Source: CAZSAK01 sp964605155 (GTDB lineage Bacteria; Pseudomonadota; Gammaproteobacteria; SZUA-140). Taken from it: a stretch of 64,000 nucleotides of DNA. The notes beneath the pieces were generated by a model. It saw only the letters and a program-made list of their open reading frames with translations. It had not been told where the DNA came from and made no database searches. The position numbers were made by a program, and so were the translations under genes. This document shows, piece by piece, positions 35,197-42,562 of this stretch (positions within the stretch are counted from its first letter, which is position 1; each line of letters starts with the position of its first letter). Location: contig CAZSAK010000008.1 of the NCBI GenBank assembly GCA_964605155.1, forward strand, positions 30,056-94,055, read 5' to 3'.

Positions 35197-36444
35197 ATGA
35201 AACTGTTACTCGCAACACTCATAGTCCTTGTAGCCGCAGTTGTCTTTGCCCTGTATGCACAACAGGACCCTGGCTATGTGATCATCAATTTTCGTGAGTG
35301 GCGCATAGAAATGAGCCTGGTACTCCTCATTGCTACCGCCCTGTTGGGGTTTTTTATCCTTTATTATCTGATCCGCTTCATCATCAACGCACGACACATC
35401 CCGCAGTCGCTCAGCAACTGGAAAAAAAAACGACGTACGCGCAAGGCCCGCGAGGCAATGTCTCAGGGCCTGATGGCGCTCGCTGAAGGTAACTGGAACG
35501 GTGCTGAAAAATCTCTGGTCAAATACGTAAATATCAGTGACACACCCGTTCTCAATTACTTGAATGCCGCACGAGCCGCACAAAAGCTCGGTGCCACCGA
35601 ACGCCGTGATTATTACCTGCTCAAGGCGAATGAGGTCATGCCGAAGGCGAATATTGCCATTGCCCTGACACAGGCTGAGCTTCAGGTAAACCAGGGGCAA
35701 ATGGAACAGGCGTTGGCAACCCTCACCAACCTTCAAAGAAACGCACCCAGGAACGCCAATGTTCAAAAATTGTTATTACGTTTGTATGTTGAACTTCATG
35801 ACTGGGAACGTCTGCTGGAACTGTTACCCAAATTAACCAGGCAACATCTGATCAGCCAAGACCAATATCAGCGGCTGGAACAGAAATCCTATACCGAACT
35901 CGTCAAACGCGCTGCGGCAGACAGTGACATAAGATACCTGAATGCTACATGGCAAAGGGTACCCAGGCATCTGAAACAGGATGAATCGTTGTTACGTACA
36001 TATGCAAATGAACTGGTCAGACTCGGAGCTGTGTCGGATGCCGAGAACATCCTCTACCAATCACTAAACAAGAAATGGGATGACTCGCTGGTATATCTGT
36101 ACGGCACTTTCTACAGTGGTGATCTGTCCAGACAACTGAGCAGGGCCGAGGTGTGGTTGAAGAAACATCACAACGATCCCACCCTGTTATTGACAGCCGG
36201 TCGCCTGTGTGTACGCAATAATCTCTGGGGTAAGGCGCGCCAGTATCTGGAGGCAAGCGCGGCTGTGGGTATGCATCCGGAAACCTACAAGGAACTCGGC
36301 AATCTGCTGGAACATATGGGCGAGACGGATCAAGCGCGGGAATATTACCGAAAGGGACTGGCAATGACGGTCGATACTCGCACAGCGCTCTCACCTCCTA
36401 TCGACAAGACTTCGCCAGAACAGGGCCTGCCATCGCCGGTATAG
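35197..36444 (+). CDS. hemY: HemY-type membrane TPR protein
   Basis: The 415-residue protein has two N-terminal membrane helices (about 1-21 and 40-62), a basic stretch KKKRRTRKAREAMSQGL, and then tetratricopeptide-like helical repeats to the C-terminus, including the final AREYYRKGL unit. Proteobacterial HemY (not the protoporphyrinogen oxidase of the same name) is needed for normal haem synthesis by an unclear mechanism. It starts 8 bp after hemX and ends the hem run. Confidence 0.94.
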   Translation: MKLLLATLIVLVAAVVFALYAQQDPGYVIINFREWRIEMSLVLLIATALLGFFILYYLIRFIINARHIPQSLSNWKKKRRTRKAREAMSQGLMALAEGNWNGAEKSLVKYVNISDTPVLNYLNAARAAQKLGATERRDYYLLKANEVMPKANIAIALTQAELQVNQGQMEQALATLTNLQRNAPRNANVQKLLLRLYVELHDWERLLELLPKLTRQHLISQDQYQRLEQKSYTELVKRAAADSDIRYLNATWQRVPRHLKQDESLLRTYANELVRLGAVSDAENILYQSLNKKWDDSLVYLYGTFYSGDLSRQLSRAEVWLKKHHNDPTLLLTAGRLCVRNNLWGKARQYLEASAAVGMHPETYKELGNLLEHMGETDQAREYYRKGLAMTVDTRTALSPPIDKTSPEQGLPSPV

Positions 36445-36475
36445 GTTTTATTGCACTGTTGCAGTCTGTTACGGT

Positions 36476-37507
36476 TTACGAACCCTGATCTGCGAGCTTG
36501 TCATGTGCAAATGTAAATGCGTCACTGTAGAACCGGTCGGCGGGCAACCCCAGTCTTTCAAATGCCACCCAGCCTGCCTTGATCATCAATGGTGGACCCG
36601 CCGTATACACCGCATAGTCCTCAAGGCTGGGAAAGTCCTGGACAATCGTTTCATGAACCATGCCCCGACGACCATGCCAACGATCACCGGCAGACGTATC
36701 CGAAAGCACCGGGATGTAATGGAAGCCAGGCCGCTTTGACCACTGCCGAGCCAGGTCATCCATATAGAGATCCCTTTTGGTACGCGCGCCCCAGTAAAGA
36801 TGCATCGGTTGTCCGACACCTTCCTGGAATGCGTATTCAATAATTCCCTTTATCGGTGCGAAACCGGTACCTCCGGCCATGAAAATTATCGGTGTCTTGA
36901 CCGGGTCGCGCAGATAAAATTGTCCGAAGGGTCCTTCGATGCGAAGGATATCTTTTACCTGCAATCTGTTAAAAAGATAAGAACTGAATTCACCATCTTC
37001 CACATGGCGGATATGGAGCTCGATATATTCATCATCGTGGGGTGAATTGGCAATCGAAAAACTGCGGCGCTGCCCGTCCTGTAACAGGATATCGATGTAC
37101 TGCCCGGCGAGAAACTGCATGCGCGTACCACCGGGTGGCTTCAAGTACAAACGTATTACGTCATCTGACAGTAACTCTTTCTTTGCAACTCGTGTTGGCA
37201 TATTTTTTATCGTAATATTCTCAGGTGAATGTATTATCCTCGCCCTGATAAGGACATCGCTCGTTGGCATGGCCCGACAAAACAACGCCATGCCTTGTCT
37301 TATTTCCTCCGTAGTCAGCCCCAGTGGTTTAAAGTCACCGTAATCTATATCCCCATCTATCAAGGTGCCTTTGCAGACGCCACAGACGCCATTTCGGCAG
37401 CCATAGGGCAGGTGCACACCATTATGCATAGCCGCCTCCAGAATGCTTTCACCCGGCTTAGCCTCAAAAAACCGGCCGTCGGGTTCTACGATCACTTTGA
37501 AACTCAC
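36476..37507 (-). CDS. 2Fe-2S/FAD/NAD(P)H oxidoreductase (CDP-6-deoxyglucoseen reductase-like)
   Basis: The 343-residue protein fuses an N-terminal plant-type ferredoxin domain, with cluster cysteines in YGCRNGVCGVCKG and LFCRAMP, to an FAD domain (RSFSIANSPHDDEYIELHI) and an NAD domain (IFMAGGTGFAPIKGIIE). The order is that of phenol hydroxylase/AscD-type reductases. It should pass electrons from NAD(P)H through FAD to the iron-sulfur cluster and on to an unidentified acceptor. It is convergent with hemY, 31 bp apart. The partner oxygenase or dehydratase is not in the window. Confidence 0.9.
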   Translation of the reverse strand: MSFKVIVEPDGRFFEAKPGESILEAAMHNGVHLPYGCRNGVCGVCKGTLIDGDIDYGDFKPLGLTTEEIRQGMALFCRAMPTSDVLIRARIIHSPENITIKNMPTRVAKKELLSDDVIRLYLKPPGGTRMQFLAGQYIDILLQDGQRRSFSIANSPHDDEYIELHIRHVEDGEFSSYLFNRLQVKDILRIEGPFGQFYLRDPVKTPIIFMAGGTGFAPIKGIIEYAFQEGVGQPMHLYWGARTKRDLYMDDLARQWSKRPGFHYIPVLSDTSAGDRWHGRRGMVHETIVQDFPSLEDYAVYTAGPPLMIKAGWVAFERLGLPADRFYSDAFTFAHDKLADQGS

Positions 37508-37733
37508 CGCTAATCCAACTATGATTTAGTAATCTCACGTCAAGACTTGTAGAGTTCAGATGAGACATTTCGATAAAGAACAAAAACCGGATTTTACTCA
37601 CTGGTATATGAGGTATTCGAGCTAATTATTCCCCGGCACCTTCATTGAGGAGTGAATGCAGTATCAGCAAGCTCGGCAAACCTTTAGATAGATAACAGGC
37701 ATTGTCTATTATTTTGTCAGGCAAATAAACCCC

Positions 37734-38612
37734 ATGCGGCATATTCTTATAATCGGTTGTGGAGACATTGGCGAACGTGTGGCCCGTATCTGGGCCGACC
37801 GTGGCGCGGGAGTCTCTGCCCTGGTACGTGATCACAAACGCGCAGCTTACCTGCGTGACAAGCGTATCTCAACTATTATAGGTGATCTCGATGATCCCGC
37901 CACGCTCGTGGATTTGCCGGTGCATGATGCAGTGATCTATTACTTCGCTCCTCCTCCCGGCGGCGGTGAAGATGATCCACGCATGCGTGCCTTCATTGAT
38001 TATATCGGGTATAAGCGGCATCCGATAAAAATCATCTATACCAGCACTACAGGTGTGTATGGTAATTGCGACGGCGCATGGGTAACAGAACAGAGCCCAG
38101 TGAATCCACAAAACCAGCGCAGTAAAAGACGGGTAGCCGCAGAGAATATATTAGGAAAATGGCATGGCGCTACCACGACCCCGGTTGTTATCCTGCGTGT
38201 CGCTGGCATCTATGGTCCGGGACGCCTGCCTGTCGATCGTATTCGATCAGGCCAAGCGGTACTGAATGAGATTGAAGCACCGTACAGTAATCGCATCCAT
38301 AGCGAGGACCTGGCTCGCATCTGCATCGTGGCGGCCGAATATACGGCTCCCGGATATCATATCTTTAATGTCAGCGACGGACATCCCACCACAATGACCG
38401 ACTTTTACAACAGGGTGGCGGCCAATGCGGGCCTGACTCCGCCCCGCACCATCTCATTGAAGCAGGCAATAAGTGAATTCAGCCCGATGAGGCTGTCATT
38501 TCTGACAGAATCCAAACGGATCGACAACCACAGGATGTTAAGTGAACTTGGCATTACATTACTATACCCAGATCTCGAAACGGGTTTGAAACAGTGTCTG
38601 ACTGACCAATGA
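37734..38612 (+). CDS. NAD-dependent epimerase/dehydratase-like SDR (YeeZ type)
   Basis: A 292-residue extended short-chain dehydrogenase. It begins HILIIGCGDIGERVARIW, a GxGxxG nucleotide-binding loop, and has YTSTTGVYGNCDGAWVTE around the active-site Thr/Tyr region and RVAGIYGPGRLP. The usual YxxxK is not obvious, as in YeeZ-like members. Substrate unknown. Its TGA overlaps the ATG of the following Rieske gene (ATGA), so the two were translationally coupled. Confidence 0.85.
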   Translation: MRHILIIGCGDIGERVARIWADRGAGVSALVRDHKRAAYLRDKRISTIIGDLDDPATLVDLPVHDAVIYYFAPPPGGGEDDPRMRAFIDYIGYKRHPIKIIYTSTTGVYGNCDGAWVTEQSPVNPQNQRSKRRVAAENILGKWHGATTTPVVILRVAGIYGPGRLPVDRIRSGQAVLNEIEAPYSNRIHSEDLARICIVAAEYTAPGYHIFNVSDGHPTTMTDFYNRVAANAGLTPPRTISLKQAISEFSPMRLSFLTESKRIDNHRMLSELGITLLYPDLETGLKQCLTDQ

Positions 38613-38941
38613 CCTTGCTCTGCTAGCTTGATGAAATAATCGAGGCCGGGACAAAAGAATACCGCATCACGGTTAGTGGAATTGAGCAGGATATCTTCAT
38701 CGTATATCACAATCATAAATTCTATGGTTATAAAAATATCTGCCCGCATCATGAACTATCATTGAACTGGATGCCAGACATGTTTCTCGATTATGAGCGC
38801 AGCCTGATCCAGTGCAGCAATCACGATGCCAAGTTTCGCATCGAAGATGGAGAGTGTATAGCAGGTCCTTGTATCGGCGAACGACTGACCCCGGTGGCAA
38901 TCAGCATTATTGACGACAAGATCATGCTTGCAGGCGACTAG
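38609..38941 (+). pseudogene. Rieske 2Fe-2S protein interrupted by an amber codon
   Basis: From the ATG overlapping the upstream stop, the frame reads MTLLC, then TAG (38624-38626), then LDEIIEAGTKEYRI and onwards for about 104 residues to a TAG at 38939-38941. The body has both Rieske cluster motifs, NICPHHELSL (CxH) and IQCSNHDAKF (CxxH), and GPCIGERLTPV. Family members usually begin MTxLCxLDEI, so one codon has become a stop. No ATG, GTG or TTG occurs between the amber and the first cluster motif. Either the gene is inactive or it needs readthrough or a non-standard start. Other genes here use TAG as a normal stop. Confidence 0.82.
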
Positions 38942-39029
38942 ACTAGGACCTGCAGCTAAGTCATGTCAATTTAATCTTGGTGGGCGATGGCTGAATCATG
39001 CCGGAACAGGTTCCGGAAACAATGTTGCG

Positions 39030-40217
39030 TCAATACCAGATCGACAGGAAGAGCTGGACGGTATCCGCTGAAAAACTGTAGGTCGGCTCCTCGCCCGGGG
39101 TGCTAACGACAGTCAGATTACGAAAATCATCATAATTGAACCTGATATGATCATATTTCAGATTCAGGCTGCCTTTATCAATCGATTGCCAGCTTTGTGG
39201 TGTAAACTCGAAACTGATCCCGAAGCCGATGGTCTGATCATTAAAGCTGCTCAACTCCTTGTCACGGGCAAGGAAATTCTGCGCCTGTTGGAACGGGAAG
39301 AGATCATTGTAGAAATCGGCGTGTGACTGGGTGTAATAGCGATACCTCAGATCGAGGATCCAGTTATTCTTGAGCGGATGTGTATAGCTAAGCCCGAATG
39401 TATGTGCGTTGATCTCCCAGGAATCCGTGTAAAAGCGATATTCGCCGTTGATGGAGGCTCGATAGGGCAAGTAATACAGCGAACGGATCGCAATCGCATT
39501 GCTGGTACGTGTGCGTGGATAAAGTTCCGGCTCATAGCTGTATCCCAGCGCGCTGGTAGGATCCAGATAACGCACGGACCTGTACGGATTATTTAGAAAG
39601 CCCTCATCCGTAACGGTCTCAATATCGAGACCTACAATACTGTTCCTGGTTAATATCTGTGACAATCCCAGGCGATAGCTCTGCCTGTCGGCATCTTTCG
39701 ACAGAGCCGGGTTAATGGAGCTACCCACATCATCCCAACCACGGGAATATCCGAGCGTGACGGTTGTCAGGTCACCGAACATATCGTGGCTGAAACTGAC
39801 ATGTGCCGTCTTGGCGTCATAATCGTTTTCTGTGCTGGTGGTATAAGACAGATTCATGGTTGTGGCGTCCTTGACGGACGTCAATCCAATGGTTTTTTCA
39901 GTACGGCGTTCACTGTATGGACTGGCCGTGGTGATGACGTCTATGGAGGCACTGCTGATGGAGTCGACATAATATTTCGCCATCACTGAATTGTATTTGC
40001 CGAGCATCTTACGCAACAGGATAGATGGGCCGCTGACATCTATCCCACCACCATCATACGAATGATAAAGCGCATCGGCACGGTCTTCAGGCAACACCGC
40101 CGCCACCAATGGCAGTAATCCGCTCATAGTAATAAGGATAATACTAACAAGGCGGATCGCAGCATGACTAACAAAAATCCGTTTTTTGCATTTTTTGCCC
40201 AGGAAGGATGTATTCAT
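39030..40217 (-). CDS. DUF3570-family predicted outer-membrane beta-barrel
   Basis: The 395-residue protein has a signal-type N-terminus (hydrophobic segment about 21-40), then DALYHSYDGGGIDVSGPSILLRK and many alternating amphipathic strands rich in Tyr/Ser/Thr. It ends in an aromatic residue (LFLSIWY), the usual outer-membrane barrel end. It fits the DUF3570 family, whose genes commonly sit with DUF4266 and TlpA genes, as here. It is the last gene of the leftward block. Function is unknown; a porin-like or channel role is inference. Confidence 0.85.
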   Translation of the reverse strand: MNTSFLGKKCKKRIFVSHAAIRLVSIILITMSGLLPLVAAVLPEDRADALYHSYDGGGIDVSGPSILLRKMLGKYNSVMAKYYVDSISSASIDVITTASPYSERRTEKTIGLTSVKDATTMNLSYTTSTENDYDAKTAHVSFSHDMFGDLTTVTLGYSRGWDDVGSSINPALSKDADRQSYRLGLSQILTRNSIVGLDIETVTDEGFLNNPYRSVRYLDPTSALGYSYEPELYPRTRTSNAIAIRSLYYLPYRASINGEYRFYTDSWEINAHTFGLSYTHPLKNNWILDLRYRYYTQSHADFYNDLFPFQQAQNFLARDKELSSFNDQTIGFGISFEFTPQSWQSIDKGSLNLKYDHIRFNYDDFRNLTVVSTPGEEPTYSFSADTVQLFLSIWY

Positions 40218-40268
40218 AATCCTATTATGAACCTAATACAAAACTAGCAAGCCCAATAATTCAATATT

Positions 40269-40490
40269 CTAGTTACAACCACACCCGCCACCCTCGCTGC
40301 TCTCGGCGCCTCTGGCGCCTTCTCGGGCCTGGTAAATATGACTGGTATACGACTCTGAAACAGGATCCCGGCTAAAGCTCATGATGGGATCTGCAAAATG
40401 TGATCGCTCATATGGTTTTACCCACGGGTCCGTGCTGCATGCTGTCAGTTGCAGGCCTAATACAATAACCAACAGGAATCTACATTTCAT
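40269..40490 (-). CDS. DUF4266-family small lipoprotein with C-terminal Gly/Cys tail
   Basis: The 73-residue protein has a lipoprotein signal with lipobox LTAC (about 15-18), a WVKPYERSHFADPIM core typical of DUF4266, and the terminal sequence EGGGCGCN. The terminal CxC after a Gly run is striking and, as far as I recall, conserved in the family. It could be a metal or thiol site or a modification target. Its ATG overlaps the tlpA stop (TAATG), so the two are translationally coupled. Confidence 0.85.
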   Translation of the reverse strand: MKCRFLLVIVLGLQLTACSTDPWVKPYERSHFADPIMSFSRDPVSESYTSHIYQAREGARGAESSEGGGCGCN

Positions 40491-40996
40491 TATTCGCGGA
40501 TCAACTCCTTGATCTGCTCTTCGTACTTCTTTTCGTAACCCGGCAGATAGGCGAAATGCTGAAAACGGATGTTGCCGTCACGATCCACAATCATGGTACT
40601 CGGCATGCCGGTCAGTTGGTAGAGTTTGGATACGCTGTTTTCAGTGTCAAAGAGAATGGGGAAACTTACAGGTACATCCTTCAGTAATTTCATGGCCTGG
40701 CCTGGATCTTCCTCTACGTTGATACCCAGGATGGTAAACCCGATGGGATTATAACGCTGATACAATTGATCGAGTAATGGCATCTCCTGACGACAGGGAC
40801 CGCACCATGAAGCCCAGAAGTTGATCAAGACCACCTCGCCACGGAATTCGCTGAGTTTCAGGTTTTCACCGCTGCGGCTTTTAAGCGTAAAATCAGGCGC
40901 CGGACCTATCATGTCCTTGGCATAAACGGCAGATGCCATCAGCATACTGCTTAACAACAGTACAACCAAACGAAATAAATGCGAAAAATTGTACAT
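40490..40996 (-). CDS. TlpA-like thioredoxin-family protein
   Basis: The 168-residue protein has a signal peptide or anchor (to about residue 26, VYAKD) and the redox-active site FWASWCGPCRQEMP, then FTILGINVEED and the cis-proline GMPSTMIVD. It is expected to act in the periplasm as a thiol reductant or oxidant. Genetic coupling to the DUF4266 lipoprotein, which ends in CGC, makes that protein a plausible substrate. Cytochrome maturation for the CXXCH proteins of the same locus is an alternative. Confidence 0.93.
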   Translation of the reverse strand: MYNFSHLFRLVVLLLSSMLMASAVYAKDMIGPAPDFTLKSRSGENLKLSEFRGEVVLINFWASWCGPCRQEMPLLDQLYQRYNPIGFTILGINVEEDPGQAMKLLKDVPVSFPILFDTENSVSKLYQLTGMPSTMIVDRDGNIRFQHFAYLPGYEKKYEEQIKELIRE

Positions 40997-41010
40997 ATCA
41001 AATTACCTCG

Positions 41011-41697
41011 CTAAAAAAAGAAAGTAACACCACCATGAATCTCGATGTTATGACTGGTCTTTTCGGTACCTAACAGATCATTCTTGAATATATGATCACG
41101 GACATCTGCATGGAACGCCAACCAGTCAGTACCCAGTAAACGATAGCCGGCACCAAAATTCATTGTAAAACGATTGTCACCCCCGAAATCTGTACTACCC
41201 ACTCCGGCGATGACATACAGTGTTGAATTAAACGCCCGACCCGTCCCAATAAATGACTCTCCTGGCAACAAGTTATAGCCGATCGAAATATTGTAATAAG
41301 TTAGTTTCCTTTCATCCGCTGTCAGCAACTGTGTCGCCCCGCTGAGCCGCTCGTAACTGGTTTTTTCAGTGTCCGTTGTTCCGTAAGCGGCCTCGAAAAA
41401 AGCGCTTTCCGTCACATGATAGGCGAATCTGAACCCGGTGACGGTATTCGCACCAAAGTCCTCGACACTCATTACGCCGGTGTAGGCGCCTACCTCGAAG
41501 TCCTCGGTATCAATAGCGGGAACCACAATTTCCCTGCGGTCGAGTTCGGGTTTTATGATCTGTTCCTGATCAGACTGTGAGGTCACAGCATCTTCATCTG
41601 CCGCCATTGCCGGTATCGTTGACAGACCCAGTATTGCTGGCAGCAGTATAAGGATGTTTATGAAGAACCGTTGCCTGATAATGTTTGAATGTGTCAT
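41011..41697 (-). CDS. Outer-membrane beta-barrel protein
   Basis: About 228 residues with a signal peptide (cut near AMAA-DEDA), an acidic linker, and an eight-strand-type barrel region from VGAYTGVMSVEDFG to the C-terminal IEIHGGVTFFF, which ends in phenylalanine as barrel proteins do. It has the OmpA/Opr-like small-barrel pattern. The ATG at 41697 is used because an earlier ATG at 41733 lies inside the upstream gene. It is paired with the adjacent upstream barrel gene that carries an SH3 domain. Specific function unknown. Confidence 0.75.
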   Translation of the reverse strand: MTHSNIIRQRFFINILILLPAILGLSTIPAMAADEDAVTSQSDQEQIIKPELDRREIVVPAIDTEDFEVGAYTGVMSVEDFGANTVTGFRFAYHVTESAFFEAAYGTTDTEKTSYERLSGATQLLTADERKLTYYNISIGYNLLPGESFIGTGRAFNSTLYVIAGVGSTDFGGDNRFTMNFGAGYRLLGTDWLAFHADVRDHIFKNDLLGTEKTSHNIEIHGGVTFFF

Positions 41698-41702
41698 CGG
41701 TT

Positions 41703-42443
41703 TTAAAAGAAGGCCGCAAATCCAGCTCGCCATTCACTGAATTCCTTGTTATCGTCACGACTGGTAAACGCCACGTAATTCCTGTATTCACCCCGCAGGA
41801 TAAAGCGGCGCGTCAGGTGCATGCGGAACCCGACGCCGACATGATTGATCTGATCGGTATTGTCTTCTGACTGCACCAGTGTCTGACGCGGGTTCGAATT
41901 TATAACACCGGTACCCAGGGTAAAAAACGGCGATACCCTCCAACCCGGATAGGGTTGGGAAACAACATTGATATTGACGAGCAAACTGTCGGAAAAGTCG
42001 TCAAGTACCTGTGACAAAGAAAATTCAATTGACAGGTTACGATTAAAGGCATAACCACCGTATATCCCCATGGAATTGGCGCCGTTAAAATCACCTGTTA
42101 GCAATCCCATTTCCCAGCGGCGGCTTGTGAAGTCGTTTTGAGTCGCATCGGTTATCTGGAACTGCTCACCCAGAGCCGTCAAGGTCTGTTGCATCTGCGC
42201 GCTGCTCACCCAGCCCTCCTCGCCCGATCCGGTCCTGACCTTGAACCATACTGTCTTGCGTTTGAGGATCTGCACGTTCTGGCCGCGCTCAACGACATAA
42301 AATATCGGATAACTTTCTCCAGCACCGGTGCGTAATTCAACATAGGGATCAACAATGGTAACCTCTTGGTACTGTTCCCCCCCCATGGCATGGTGTATCA
42401 GCAAAAACTGGAGCAATAACCAAAGGAGGACACGGGTTCGCAT
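41703..42443 (-). CDS. SH3-domain plus beta-barrel outer-membrane protein
   Basis: About 246 residues. A signal peptide (to about residue 21) is followed by a bacterial SH3 domain (VDPYVELRTGAGESYPIFYV to EEGWVSSAQM). A predicted small beta-barrel runs to the end, finishing EWRAGFAAFF. The SH3 part may bind peptidoglycan, tying the barrel to the wall. Start at 42443 (MRTRVLL); a GTG at 42464 is possible. The following barrel gene begins 5 bp after its stop. Its C-terminal half resembles that neighbour, so the two may be a duplicated pair. Confidence 0.78.
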   Translation of the reverse strand: MRTRVLLWLLLQFLLIHHAMGGEQYQEVTIVDPYVELRTGAGESYPIFYVVERGQNVQILKRKTVWFKVRTGSGEEGWVSSAQMQQTLTALGEQFQITDATQNDFTSRRWEMGLLTGDFNGANSMGIYGGYAFNRNLSIEFSLSQVLDDFSDSLLVNINVVSQPYPGWRVSPFFTLGTGVINSNPRQTLVQSEDNTDQINHVGVGFRMHLTRRFILRGEYRNYVAFTSRDDNKEFSEWRAGFAAFF

Positions 42444-42562
42444 ATCTGTTGACGTACCTGACACATTAATAATAAAGACAATCCATGCAAAAATTTTGCC
42501 ATCTCTAGTGTATGCTTACCTGTGACTCACCAGACCTGGTGTGACGCAAGCCTTTCAAATGA

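Noticed and set aside
38624..38626. Recoding of TAG as an amino acid in the Rieske gene
   Set aside because: TAG serves as an ordinary stop in other genes here, for example hemY and nrdJa, so general recoding is unlikely.
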